Shown here: in pieces, positions 9,230 through 17,951 of the stretch
Numbering within the stretch: the stretch's first letter is position 1
How the letters are laid out: every line of letters starts with the position of its first letter
Assembly: GCF_039831995.1 (NCBI RefSeq)
Contig: NZ_JBDOIO010000003.1
Location: forward strand, 3,658,001 to 3,722,000
Origin: Paenibacillus pabuli
GTDB taxonomy: Bacteria; Bacillota; Bacilli; Paenibacillales; Paenibacillaceae
Direction of reading: 5' to 3'
DNA length: 64,000 nt
Notes under the pieces: model-generated
Told to the model about the DNA's origin: nothing
The model's input: only the letters and a program-made list of their open reading frames with translations
The model's database searches: none
Made by a program: the position numbers and the translations under genes

Positions 9230-9566
9230 GACATCTCCTCCTCTGTCCCGTCAGACGTTGAACCCTTCGGGTTCAACTGCAATTTGTTCTTTAATTTTCA
9301 ATTTTCATAGTATATAACTTATACGATATCATGCCAAAAAGTTGCGCATTCGCGCGTGAGTGCCCGTTTTCTGCCGATGCTGGATGAATTCGGGGGCTTT
9401 CGTCAGGACCATACGTTCGGTATAATGAAGCTTTGGCCCTGCATAACCGCCGGTTTAGGCGACTAACTCTATCATACCAATTTACATTGTGATTGTGAAA
9501 AGGGCAAATGGTTTACTTTTAACCGGGATAGTCCTATCCCTGAATGCATACAGAGGTGGATGAAAC
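9230..9566. other. Divergent intergenic region with leader hairpin
   Basis: About 340 bases between divergent genes. It contains a perfect 9-bp-arm hairpin (GTTGAACCC ... GGGTTCAAC, about 9254-9274) that would form in the 5' leader of the zinc-ribbon gene just upstream of its ribosome site. No other structure or gene seen; presumably both promoters. Confidence 0.45.
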
Positions 9567-12143
9567 ATGTTAAGTCCGAACTCAACGTTCTACGCCCGTC
9601 CGCTCGGTGTTACTCCGGCGGCCTCCCTACCCCAATCCCCGTCTGCACCGCTGGAGACCAGCCGGCAGCTCGTGGGGGATGATCATCAGGATGCACCCTA
9701 TTTCCGCTCGCTGGAGGAGGCAGGCATCCGTCTGAACGGGCCACAAATATCAGCCGTCCGTCACGGCAAAGGCCCCCTGCTTACACTCGCTGGTGCCGGT
9801 TGCGGCAAAACGACCGTACTGGCGGCCAGAGCCGGTTATCTCATGGAAGTCAGCGGCGTTCATGCAGGCAGTATTTTGCTCGTGACATTTACCAATAAGG
9901 CCGCTGCCGAGATGAAAGACCGGATCGCATCACTGCCAGGCATTCGTCCTGCAGCCGCACGAGCGGTACAGGCCCGCACGTTCCATTCCTTCGCTCTGAC
10001 ACTGCTGCGTCATTATGGTGTACAGGAAGAAATTTTTGGGGAACCACGTGCCCAGCATACCGTTATCAAAATGCTTTTGCGTCAATACGGCATGAGTGAA
10101 GCCTTCCAACCCGAAAGTCTGCTGTCCATGCTGTCTGCATGGAAGATGCAGGGCTCCGAAACGACCGACCTTCCCGAGAAATCGCAGGAGGAACGGGATG
10201 CCAAACGTGTCCTCCTCGGTTACGAGAATTGGAAGCGAGAGCGTAACAAAATGGATTTTGACGATATATTACTTCGTGCTGCAGCCCTTCTTCGTGATCC
10301 AGCCGTGCTGAAGCCGCTTCAGCAGCGTTTTCAGTACATTATGGTCGATGAGTTCCAGGATACGAATAAGCTGCAATATGAAATCGTGCAAATGCTCGCT
10401 TCGGCCCACCGCAACCTGATGGTTGTGGGTGACGATGACCAGACGATCTATACGTTCAATGGAGCGCGTCAGGAATCGATTCTCGAATTCGATAAAGTTT
10501 ACCCTGGAGCACGCATCGTGACGCTGGACATCAATTACCGCAGTGATGCACGCATCCTCGGACTTGGCAGCGAACTGGTCGCCCGCAACAAGCGAAGACG
10601 GGATAAGCGGCTGCGTGCAGCCGGACATCGCGGGGATGCGCCACGCTTCGCCACGCCTTCGAACGCAGAGGAGGAAGCGGCTTGGGTCGTGAACCAGCTC
10701 TGTCAGCAGGTGGAGGAAGGATTGCACACCTATCGCGATATTGCGATCCTGCACCGAACAGCCAGCAGCAGTCGGGCCGTATTTGAGCAGTTGGTATTAA
10801 AAGATGTTCCCTTTGTTCAGCATGGGGCTTCTCCTGTGTTCTATGACCAGTCACTCATCAGGCCCCTGATGGATCATATGCGTCTCTCCCTGAATCCACG
10901 CGCTGTAGATGCTCTCCCCAGTGCACTTGGACCGCTCTACGTATCCCGTGATGCCGGGCTGGAGTGGATTCAGCGCAGCGAACAACAGCAAGCCAAAAAG
11001 TATCCGCTGATCCATCTGGCTAAGTGGGACAAGCTCAAGCCCTTCCAGCAGGAGCAGGTCAAGGAACGCATCAAGCTGATCAAGTCGCTGTACAAAATGA
11101 AACCGGTTATGGCCATCCAGGAGATGCGCCGCCAATTTTACGACAAGTATATGGAAAGCGGCGATCCCAGCATCTTTACCCACTACAAGGAAACGATGCT
11201 GGAGACACTGGACGAATTCGAAGCCGCTGCCAAGAAGTTCGAAACGGTAGAAGAGTTTATCCAGTTCGCCGATGAGCTCTCCCGCAGACACCGCGAGATG
11301 GAGTCCCTGCGCCGCTCCCAGGACAGTGATGCAGTGCAGCTGATGACCATCCACCGGGCCAAGGGACTTGAATTCCCTTGCGTATACTGGATCGGTGCGA
11401 GTGAGGGCATTGTGCCTCACAGCACAGCTCTGCGGCAGGATATCCCTGAAGATCAGAAGGCAGCTCTGGCAGTCCAACAGACCGATGCGGAGCTGGATAT
11501 GGCTTTGGAAGAAGAACGACGGCTCGCTTATGTAGCGATTACACGGGCGAAAAAGTACTTATACGTCACTTCACCGGCCAGTCATCACGGGAAACCGGCA
11601 GACGTATCCCGCTTTTTGCTCGAAGCCTTTGGGCTGGAGGTTCCAGACAAACGTAAAGAGCGCGATGATAGTCGAACAGGCCATTCAGCTTCATATGGCA
11701 AAGGGAATGGACAATATGCCCGTTCTGGTACTCGATCCGAGGGCCGGGATATGGTACATCGTCGTGCAATCAGTTACAGTGATCGTGACCATGACGTCCA
11801 CAGCGAACGTGATGAGGATCGCCTCAGTGAACGTCGTGGCAGCGGAGAAATTCGCAACCACAAGGCGTTCAGCACTACAGGTGTTCGTCAGGGAAGCCAG
11901 GCTGCTTCCACCTCATCGGGTTCAGGATCACCGTCCTCAGGACGTTCTGAACGCACAGAGACGGTAGCGATCTGGAAATGCAGCTCATCTACCTGTAAGG
12001 CATGGCTCCGTCAGAAACCAGCCGTACCTTCTGCAAAAGCAGCCAAACAAGCAGCAGCTGGACCGCCGCCGTGCCCCCTGTGTTCAGGATCCATGGTAGC
12101 CGGAACACGCGAGGTGCCTGTAACTGGACGGGCAGGGCGGTAA
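9567..12143 (+). CDS. UvrD/PcrA-like DNA helicase with C-terminal Cys cluster
   Basis: 858 residues, superfamily 1 3'-5' helicase. Motifs in order: Q-like LNGPQISAV; Walker A AGAGCGKTT (Cys where Ser is usual); Ia VTFTNKAAAEMKDRI; II MVDEFQDTN; III GDDDQTIYTFNGA; IV LDINYRS; V VQLMTIHRAKGLEF; VI EERRLAYVAITRAKK. From about residue 690 there is a low-complexity Ser/Arg/Gly-rich tail ending in WKCSSSTCKAWLR ... CPLCSGSM, a probable zinc knuckle. Family members unwind DNA in repair or clear replication blocks. It differs from housekeeping PcrA in its N-terminal extension and tail. GAGGTGG precedes the ATG. Single gene. Confidence 0.9.
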   Translation: MLSPNSTFYARPLGVTPAASLPQSPSAPLETSRQLVGDDHQDAPYFRSLEEAGIRLNGPQISAVRHGKGPLLTLAGAGCGKTTVLAARAGYLMEVSGVHAGSILLVTFTNKAAAEMKDRIASLPGIRPAAARAVQARTFHSFALTLLRHYGVQEEIFGEPRAQHTVIKMLLRQYGMSEAFQPESLLSMLSAWKMQGSETTDLPEKSQEERDAKRVLLGYENWKRERNKMDFDDILLRAAALLRDPAVLKPLQQRFQYIMVDEFQDTNKLQYEIVQMLASAHRNLMVVGDDDQTIYTFNGARQESILEFDKVYPGARIVTLDINYRSDARILGLGSELVARNKRRRDKRLRAAGHRGDAPRFATPSNAEEEAAWVVNQLCQQVEEGLHTYRDIAILHRTASSSRAVFEQLVLKDVPFVQHGASPVFYDQSLIRPLMDHMRLSLNPRAVDALPSALGPLYVSRDAGLEWIQRSEQQQAKKYPLIHLAKWDKLKPFQQEQVKERIKLIKSLYKMKPVMAIQEMRRQFYDKYMESGDPSIFTHYKETMLETLDEFEAAAKKFETVEEFIQFADELSRRHREMESLRRSQDSDAVQLMTIHRAKGLEFPCVYWIGASEGIVPHSTALRQDIPEDQKAALAVQQTDAELDMALEEERRLAYVAITRAKKYLYVTSPASHHGKPADVSRFLLEAFGLEVPDKRKERDDSRTGHSASYGKGNGQYARSGTRSEGRDMVHRRAISYSDRDHDVHSERDEDRLSERRGSGEIRNHKAFSTTGVRQGSQAASTSSGSGSPSSGRSERTETVAIWKCSSSTCKAWLRQKPAVPSAKAAKQAAAGPPPCPLCSGSMVAGTREVPVTGRAGR

Positions 12144-12347
12144 ACAACACTAGGTGGAATAAAATCTCTATGAAATGCCAGATTGGCAGTACAGCCTATC
12201 CTCAATGGTGTATTGATGGATAGGCTTTTTTATGTAAAAATTCCGTAATATATGCCTTCATTGGGATAATATTGCTACAGCAGTGTTTTTACAATATATT
12301 CTTCAGTTATCTTATATACAGATTCATTGAAACGAAAGAGGTGTCTT
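12144..12347. other. Intergenic region, promoter of the leader-ORF unit
   Basis: Downstream of the helicase a weak hairpin (GCCTATCC ... GGATAGGC, about 12197-12226, followed by TTTTTTATG) can act as terminator. AT-rich promoter-like sequence follows (12280-12330). Confidence 0.45.
12197..12233 (+). terminator. Terminator of the UvrD-like helicase gene
   Basis: AGCCTATCC / GGATAGGCT arms around a TCAATGGTGTATTGA segment that itself pairs (TCAAT/ATTGA), followed by TTTTTTATG. Confidence 0.75.
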
Positions 12348-12410
12348 ATGGAATTGGAGATGGCAATCAGAGAGCGGATCCAAGAACGCTATGATATTTT
12401 ACGTAATTGA
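12348..12410 (+). CDS. 20-residue leader peptide / small ORF
   Basis: ATG at 12348 after AAAGAGGTG encodes MELEMAIRERIQERYDILRN and stops at 12410. It is Arg- and Glu-rich with a helical pattern, has a plausible ribosome site and is followed within 45 bases by an intrinsic terminator (12455-12496), beyond which the next gene starts. It could be a leader peptide whose translation controls the terminator, or an independent microprotein. Too short for any family assignment; coding is inferred only from the start signals and context. Confidence 0.4.
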   Translation: MELEMAIRERIQERYDILRN

Positions 12411-12454
12411 GCACGCTCACGAATAGGCACGAGTCTACTGCCGTGATCGTTTCA

Positions 12455-12496
12455 GGGCGCTTACTGCTGTTTATTAACAGTAGAAGCGTCTTTTTT
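12455..12496 (+). terminator. Terminator / possible attenuator
   Basis: GGCGCTT / AAGCGTC outer stem and CTGTT / AACAG inner stem, followed by TTTTTT, only 25 bases before the next ATG. Placed between the small ORF and the gene at 12521, as an attenuator would be. Confidence 0.7.
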
Positions 12497-12520
12497 CCAT
12501 TTTAGAATGGAGGTTGGATT

Positions 12521-12889
12521 ATGCAGGACAGTAGTACTCATTTTTTTGTATCCGTAACCCATAACCTCATTGAACAAACCAAGAACGAATCGACACCATT
12601 TGAGATTGTCGTGGATGAGGAGCAGTTGAATCAACTGAAAGACTTGATGAAAGTGCTGGAGGACGACGATACCTATACACTGCAGCGCGCACCTGTACCT
12701 TACAAATCAGCAGATCATGACGAAGCAACCGAACAGTTTTCGGATGGCATGACATTGCTGTACAGTTTTCTGTACGAGCATGGGACCCCAGATACCCGGC
12801 AGGCGATTGAGAGCATGAATGTGCTGCCACGGCTGCAGGATACGGATTATGATGACCCCGGGTATGAAAACTCTCCACTGAATAAATGA
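12521..12889 (+). CDS. Hypothetical acidic protein
   Basis: 122 residues, acidic and soluble (VVDEEQLNQLKDLMKVLEDDDTYTLQRAPVPY; SDGMTLLYSFLYEHGTPDTRQAIESMNVLP). No domain recognised. AATGGAGG precedes the ATG, a terminator hairpin stands just upstream, and a bidirectional terminator follows at 12897-12936, so it is a defined unit possibly controlled by attenuation. Function unknown. Confidence 0.7.
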   Translation: MQDSSTHFFVSVTHNLIEQTKNESTPFEIVVDEEQLNQLKDLMKVLEDDDTYTLQRAPVPYKSADHDEATEQFSDGMTLLYSFLYEHGTPDTRQAIESMNVLPRLQDTDYDDPGYENSPLNK

Positions 12890-12896
12890 AACAGTC

Positions 12897-12936
12897 AAAA
12901 GCATGCGATGCCGCACGATGCGGACCGCATGCTTTT
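12897..12936. terminator. Bidirectional terminator
   Basis: AAAAGCATGCG ... CGCATGCTTTT perfect outer stem with inner CCGCA/TGCGG, between convergent genes. Confidence 0.85.
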
Positions 12937-12973
12937 GTATGACCGTAACACTCCACCAAACCCTGCGATTACA

Positions 12974-14044
12974 TTAATCCAGACGAATCTCCTGCCCTTT
13001 CTCAGCAGACTCATAGATGCCACATAACATCTTGGTAGAAGCTACCCCGTCCGCAATTGGGCTGATCGGTCCGGTCCCGTTTAAGCAGCAGTCCACAAAG
13101 TGATCAATCTGATTCTGGAATGCACTATGAATATGCAGCCCCGTATGATCTGTCTGCGGCTCGATATTCAGGATGGTGTTGTGTTTTTCCGTTATAATCA
13201 GGGTCTCGGGTTCGACTTCGAAGCCGCCGCGTTCACCGTACAATTTGACATAGGATTCCTCCCCGCGAGCATGCAATGTAAAGCTTACATCCACTGCGAG
13301 CGAAGCTCCGTTCTCGAAGCGAATCAGCGCGTTCGCCATATCTTCCACGTTATTCACAGCTGAACTGTAATCTGCCGCCTTATAGAAAGAAAGTTCTTCG
13401 ATATGAGCACGGTTGCCCAGCTTCCGATAAGTGTTCCCACTTACCGCAACAGGTTTCGGCCTGCCCATGAGATACCAGCATTGGTCGATGATATGTACGC
13501 CCAGATCAATAAGAGGACCTCCGCCAGAGCGGTTCTTGTCCGCGAACCAGCCGCCCGGATTGCCCAGACGCCGGAGAATGGATGCCTTGGCATAATACAA
13601 CTGACCAAATTCCCCTGCATCGATAAATCTCCGCAGCATCTGCATATTGTTATCGTAGCGCCGCACAAATCCAACGATGAAGGTACAGCCGCTTTTCTTC
13701 ACGGCCTCCTCGATTCGTAATGCATCTTCCACATTCGTTGCCACAGGCTTCTCCAGCAGCACATGCTTGCCCGCCTCCAGTGCAGCGATGGCAAATTCGG
13801 CATGTGTATTGTTCCATGTGCAGATGCTGACCGCATCCACATGCGGGTCCTTCAGCATTTCCCTATAATCGGTGTAGACCGACTGTGCATCATATTTCTG
13901 AGCCGCGGCTGCGGCGCGCTGTTCGTTCAGATCACAGATGGCATAAATGACAGCGTTCTCGTTTTTGGCATAACACCTCATATGCAGATCCGAGATGGAT
14001 CCGGTGCCGATCATTCCGATGTGCAGCATTTTGCTTGTACTCAT
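12974..14044 (-). CDS. Gfo/Idh/MocA-family oxidoreductase
   Basis: 356 residues. N-terminal Rossmann fold with GMIGTGSISDLHM (about 7-19), the family EKPVATNVEDA motif near 97 (Lys of EKP is the usual catalytic/substrate residue) and a C-terminal alpha/beta domain (GGGPLIDLGVHIIDQCWYLMG: the conserved GG..D.G.H). The family reduces or oxidises sugars, inositols and related polyols with NAD(P); the substrate is not evident. The start is the second ATG (14044), six bases after GGGAGG; the first ATG (14050) touches the ribosome site. A GNAT gene lies 42 bases upstream in the same direction and is likely cotranscribed. Confidence 0.9.
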   Translation of the reverse strand: MSTSKMLHIGMIGTGSISDLHMRCYAKNENAVIYAICDLNEQRAAAAAQKYDAQSVYTDYREMLKDPHVDAVSICTWNNTHAEFAIAALEAGKHVLLEKPVATNVEDALRIEEAVKKSGCTFIVGFVRRYDNNMQMLRRFIDAGEFGQLYYAKASILRRLGNPGGWFADKNRSGGGPLIDLGVHIIDQCWYLMGRPKPVAVSGNTYRKLGNRAHIEELSFYKAADYSSAVNNVEDMANALIRFENGASLAVDVSFTLHARGEESYVKLYGERGGFEVEPETLIITEKHNTILNIEPQTDHTGLHIHSAFQNQIDHFVDCCLNGTGPISPIADGVASTKMLCGIYESAEKGQEIRLD

Positions 14045-14086
14045 CTTCATCCTCCCTTCCTCTTTTCCGGAAGCTTCATAATCTCT

Positions 14087-14563
14087 CTAGTCTGCCCGCA
14101 GCATGCCTCTGTAAATACCCGGTGTAGAATTTTCGATCTTCACGGCACCCAGCGTCCGGGCATAAAAATCCACTGGCCCTGCCGATCCTATGATCGCATA
14201 GCCATATCCATCTGCCTTCATGGCGTGCATGCAAGCCAGCAGCAGAGCAGTACCCACACCTTTGCCCCGCGCCTCCTGGCTCACCCCTGTCGGACCGAAG
14301 AAGTTGCGGCATGTCGCTTCATAACAGGCGAAGCCTATTATTTTCCCATGTTCGAGAGCAATATAACAGGGTACTGGCTGGCGTGCAAAGGATACATCAC
14401 ACTCATCCACCCAAGGCTGGCTAAAATGCGATCTAACCCAGTCCAGCACAAGCTGCTTCTCCGGTGCAATGGCTCTTCGGATTACGATGGATGATTGCTC
14501 CAGTTTCTTCAAACCACTCTCCTGCTCCGGCAAATTGTAGAGCGCTACCAACATATCACTCAT
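14087..14563 (-). CDS. GNAT-family N-acetyltransferase
   Basis: 158 residues. The acetyl-CoA-binding motif is GVSQEARGKGVGTALLLACMHAM (R-x-x-G-x-G/A as RGKGVG), followed by a beta strand AIIGSAGPVDFYARTLGA, as in GNAT enzymes. The substrate is unknown. The start is uncertain among ATGs at 14572, 14563 and 14554; 14563 gives the best distance from GAGAGGA. First gene of a probable two-gene unit with the Gfo/Idh/MocA gene. Confidence 0.85.
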   Translation of the reverse strand: MSDMLVALYNLPEQESGLKKLEQSSIVIRRAIAPEKQLVLDWVRSHFSQPWVDECDVSFARQPVPCYIALEHGKIIGFACYEATCRNFFGPTGVSQEARGKGVGTALLLACMHAMKADGYGYAIIGSAGPVDFYARTLGAVKIENSTPGIYRGMLRAD

Positions 14564-14846
14564 CTGATCCATTCCTCTCTCTCATTGAATGTTATGGCGT
14601 TTTTTTTCAAACTTCCAAGCGAACAGGAACGGAGAAAAGGTTGTACCACTCATCTGAAATTTAACCGTATCCCGCTGCCTGTAACCCGGAAATTCTCACA
14701 TTGGGCAAATAATAATCTGACACGCCACTTACATGACTCATCGTTCAGCTGCAACAATCGGACGGTTTGTTCCGTCTATAAGAATGAACGCGGCCCTAAT
14801 TAGGAGTTTACCGCGAACTATCCAAGATTAGAAGGGAAGATCAACA

Positions 14847-15923
14847 ATGAACAACAACATGAAAAAAGTAAGCGCCCTAATGGTCCTGTCCATGGCCCTG
14901 AGCGGAGGAGCTGCATACGCAGCGACACTGGAAACTACCCAGTCTAGCAGTCCAACTTCCGTAGCTGTGGATAGTGCATTGTCAACATCCGTAAACGTGT
15001 CCGTCAACGGTACAGCGATAGCGGATGGATATTGGAACAAAGATGGTAAGGAAGCCATGATTGCACTGCGCGATCTTACGGATGCACTCGGTATTGAGCT
15101 GAAGTGGAATAAGGAGAACAAGTCGGCCGAGCTAACTAAAGGGAATTTCTGGACACTAGTCACGGCAGACAAAGATCAATATTCGTTCAATAAAATGCTG
15201 ATTACACTGGGAACAGCACCTCAAATCACCGATGGCAAAATGTTCGTGCCTGCTTCATTTGCAGATCAGGTGCTACATACCCAGGTAACAACAAAAGGTA
15301 ATCAGATCACGATTTCAAGTGAAGAGGACGTGAAAAACGTTACTGAGCGTGGCGTCATTACAGGAATCAACCCGGATACGAAATATCCATCCATTCATAT
15401 CGGCGGCACAGGTACTGAAGGTCTAGTGCTTAATTTGGGTGAGGATACATTCATCAAATCTGCTGATGGCAAGGAGATCGCACTCACCGATCTGACCATT
15501 GGCATGACAGTCGAAGCAGTACACGCACCAATCATGACCATGAGCCTTCCACCGCAAACACCGACTTACGAAGTGACTGTTCTGGATAGTGTTTCTAAGG
15601 AATCCGTTACGAAATCGGAAGATGTTCTGGGTACTTCGGGTACCATTGAAAATGTAAGAACAACAAAGGATCAAGGTACACAGATCGAGATCTCCGGCTT
15701 CCGCTTGACGGAAACCTCGCCTGACCACGTTATCCTCAATATTTCGGACGACACGAAGCTGGTCAACCAGAATGGTGAGGCCATCAAAGCAGAGGAACTG
15801 ACGAAAGACGCAAAAGTCATTGGATTCTATAGTCCGGTGCTGACTCGCAGCCTGCCTCCAATCGGGAACGCCTGGAAAGTGGTAGTGGATACTTCGAGTG
15901 CACAGGTTGTACCGTTTCAATAA
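14847..15923 (+). CDS. Secreted stalk-domain protein with duplicated C-terminal module
   Basis: 358 residues. Signal peptide MKKVSALMVLSMALSGGAAYA (cleavage after about residue 25), then a stalk domain of the copper-amine-oxidase N-terminal type (VSVNGTAIADG ... IALRDLTDALGIELKWN ... KMFVPASFADQVL, about 50-160). The rest is two homologous units of about 80-85 residues (168-248 and 264-350), each running from G-x-I-x-x-(I/V) to (S/R)SLPP ... V-(L/V)-D-(S/T). Stalk domains are found on exported Paenibacillus/Bacillus proteins and are thought to mediate wall or protein contacts; no catalytic motif is visible. Single gene; terminator at 15984-16032. Confidence 0.85.
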   Translation: MNNNMKKVSALMVLSMALSGGAAYAATLETTQSSSPTSVAVDSALSTSVNVSVNGTAIADGYWNKDGKEAMIALRDLTDALGIELKWNKENKSAELTKGNFWTLVTADKDQYSFNKMLITLGTAPQITDGKMFVPASFADQVLHTQVTTKGNQITISSEEDVKNVTERGVITGINPDTKYPSIHIGGTGTEGLVLNLGEDTFIKSADGKEIALTDLTIGMTVEAVHAPIMTMSLPPQTPTYEVTVLDSVSKESVTKSEDVLGTSGTIENVRTTKDQGTQIEISGFRLTETSPDHVILNISDDTKLVNQNGEAIKAEELTKDAKVIGFYSPVLTRSLPPIGNAWKVVVDTSSAQVVPFQ

Positions 15924-15983
15924 GCAAGGGTTGTCACAGGTTTATTGACGTAAACCGATTGATTCTAAACGTTCAAATTGCAA

Positions 15984-16032
15984 AAATAACCTTATCCAGG
16001 CTGTTCTAGTACAGTCATGGATAAGGTTATTT
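15984..16032. terminator. Bidirectional terminator
   Basis: AAATAACCTTATCCA ... TGGATAAGGTTATTT: 15-bp perfect arms between convergent genes. Confidence 0.88.
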
Positions 16033-16048
16033 CCCGTTTTTCCTATGT

Positions 16049-16450
16049 TCATTCGGCTTCAGGATCATTTTCAATCATGGCTTCCACTTCGATCTCAACC
16101 ATTAACAGGGGATCAATGAGTGCACTTACCTCAACCATCGTGGCTACAGGCTGGATCTGGCCAAAGAATTCGCCATGAGCCCTGCCTACTTCCTCCCAAC
16201 GGGAGATATCGGTCACAAACATGCGTGTTCTTATCACATGTGACAAATTTGCACCGAGATCATTCAACGCCTTCTCAATCGTTTGCAAAACAAATCTGGT
16301 CTGGGCGTAAGGATCACCTGCTCCCACTACAATGCCATCCTGCATGGCTGTCGTTCCTGCCACCTCTATCCGGTTTCCTACCCGAATGGCCCGGCAATAG
16401 CCCACAAGCGGTTCCCATGGGGAACCGGTAAAAACCTGCTGTTTACTCAT
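16049..16450 (-). CDS. RidA/YjgF-family protein
   Basis: 133 residues of the RidA (enamine/imine deaminase) fold: VEVAGTTA near the start, DPYAQTRFVLQTIEKALNDLGANLSHVIRTRMFVTDI in the middle and LLMVEIEVEAMI at the end. The catalytic Arg of RidA, which precedes the VE(I/V) strand region, is visible in the HVIRTRMFV segment; whether the archetypal deaminase residues are all kept is unsure. The start is the ATG at 16450 after GGGAGGACC. A second RidA paralogue is at 38861-39235 and is closer to the archetype. Probably a single gene. Confidence 0.85.
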   Translation of the reverse strand: MSKQQVFTGSPWEPLVGYCRAIRVGNRIEVAGTTAMQDGIVVGAGDPYAQTRFVLQTIEKALNDLGANLSHVIRTRMFVTDISRWEEVGRAHGEFFGQIQPVATMVEVSALIDPLLMVEIEVEAMIENDPEAE

Positions 16451-16562
16451 CGGGTCCTCCCTCTCTCTGCTTGTCATTTTCTTGAATAATCTCTGATTAT
16501 AACAGGCCGGTCACATTTCGAATACCAAAAATTAGGTGAGTCGGAGTTGTAATTGTAATTGC

Positions 16563-16623
16563 AAAAAAAAGCCCCGTGTGCGAAACCAGCTGCGAAGCAA
16601 CCAGTAACGTTCACGGGACTTTA
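16563..16623 (-). terminator. Terminator of the VanY-like gene
   Basis: Minus strand: AAAGTCCCGTG ... CACGGGGCTTT followed by T8. Lies about 45 bases after the gene stop at 16666. Confidence 0.8.
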
Positions 16624-16665
16624 GTTTCATGAGGCACGAATAGAAATACGCTGCACGCATTCTGC

Positions 16666-17631
16666 TTACAGTTTAATATTGGCCTCATCAAAGTATTCTT
16701 CCAATGTCAACCCGCTCTTCACAATGTCAGGTGCCAAATCGGTTCCGACATACCGGATGTGCCAAGGCTCGTAGACGTAACCGGTGATGTCTTCCTCACC
16801 TTTAAGATAGCGGATGACGAAGCCGTAGTCTGCAGCATGTTCCGCCAGCCACTCGCCTTCCTTCGAGGTTCCGAATACTTCTTCCAGCGCATTCCCTACA
16901 CTCGGGCTGGATACATCGATCGCAAGACCCGTCTGATGTTCGCTTCTGCCCGGCTTAGAGCTCACACGATCCGTATATTCCTGACCTTTGGTCTGCACAT
17001 TGTTGTTGTAGATAGATACCTGGCGCTCATATGAACGGTATCCAGACACCGCGCGCAGCTCGATGCCGTCCGCCTCAGCTCCTGCAAACAGCTTCTCCAG
17101 CGCTTCTGCGGCTTCCTTCCGCATGTGACGCTTCTCATGAGGACCATCGAAGGAAAACGGTACATTCGGCTCTACCAGATCGTTTGGCTCATAGCCTTCG
17201 GGCAGGCTGCGCTGCTTGTTTACAATGACCGTCATGGCCTCCGCATTGGTAACGACGGATTGGCTGTCAATCGTACTTTGCATCGCGCTGACGCTGCGCT
17301 TCTCCATCAGTTCGTCATCGGCTGCCGTCTCATTGCCAGCATCCGGAGAGTCTTGCTCTTCATCTGTAGAAGCATCGCCGGAATCCCCGTTCTCACCAGT
17401 TGATGACTGATCTGTCTCGCTGCCGCCTGTCTTGTCGCCGTCATCTCCATTGTCCTCAGTAAAATGCACCGTAGTCCCGTCCGATTCCTGCTGTGTATCA
17501 CCTGCTGCATTCAGATTCTGATTTTCCTCTGATCCCGATCCATCCTGGCAGGCGGACAGCAAAGCTCCGCATATCATAAGCGAGGACAGCAATACCACAA
17601 TATGGCGCTGTCTTCCTGTTCGTGATTTCAT
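16666..17631 (-). CDS. VanY-like D-alanyl-D-alanine carboxypeptidase lipoprotein
   Basis: 321 residues. Lipoprotein signal with lipobox LLSAC near residue 25-30, then about 90 residues of Glu/Asp/Ser/Gly-rich linker, then an M15B (VanY) domain: SGYRSYERQVSIY, the zinc-ligand motifs SEHQTGLAIDV (His and Asp) and EPWHIRYVG (His). M15B enzymes remove the terminal D-Ala from peptidoglycan stem peptides outside the cell; here the enzyme is probably anchored to the membrane. The start is the ATG at 17631 after TAGGAG; longer in-frame readings have no ribosome site. No vanHAX genes are near, so a resistance role is not implied. Confidence 0.9.
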   Translation of the reverse strand: MKSRTGRQRHIVVLLSSLMICGALLSACQDGSGSEENQNLNAAGDTQQESDGTTVHFTEDNGDDGDKTGGSETDQSSTGENGDSGDASTDEEQDSPDAGNETAADDELMEKRSVSAMQSTIDSQSVVTNAEAMTVIVNKQRSLPEGYEPNDLVEPNVPFSFDGPHEKRHMRKEAAEALEKLFAGAEADGIELRAVSGYRSYERQVSIYNNNVQTKGQEYTDRVSSKPGRSEHQTGLAIDVSSPSVGNALEEVFGTSKEGEWLAEHAADYGFVIRYLKGEEDITGYVYEPWHIRYVGTDLAPDIVKSGLTLEEYFDEANIKL

Positions 17632-17748
17632 TAAAAAAACTCCTATCGCAATATAATCATGACAAAAAAAGAATACGTTCCGGGGCATTCCTTCCCCTGC
17701 GACAGTATACATCAAATTGCAGGGAAGCTCCACCGCTCCAGAGCTCAC

Positions 17749-17951
17749 TGGCAGGGAATGACCTTCGCGCGAAGTAGGGTGCGCGGCTTATTCGGCCGTT
17801 TTTCGGACTTTTAGGGCATCATCCCAACGTTTAATCAACAGATCCAGATTAAAGTTGGAGTTGATATCCTTTCCAACTGGTAGCCATGAGGCCATATCTC
17901 AAACAGACAAATAAGCGAGGGTGATCTAAGATCTCCCCCGCTTCATGCCTG
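17749..17951. other. Intergenic region with minus-strand terminator
   Basis: Between the VanY-like and SWIM genes, both on the minus strand. Contains the SWIM gene's terminator at 17914-17942 and the VanY promoter. Confidence 0.4.
17914..17942 (-). terminator. Terminator of SNF2-SWIM unit
   Basis: Minus strand AGCG-GGGG-AGATCT / AGATC-ACCCT-CGCT hairpin followed by TATTTGT. T-tract is weak. Confidence 0.6.

Noticed and set aside
16666..17631. VanY-like gene as part of a vancomycin-resistance cluster
   Set aside because: No vanHAX/RS genes nearby; VanY-type carboxypeptidases are common in Bacilli.
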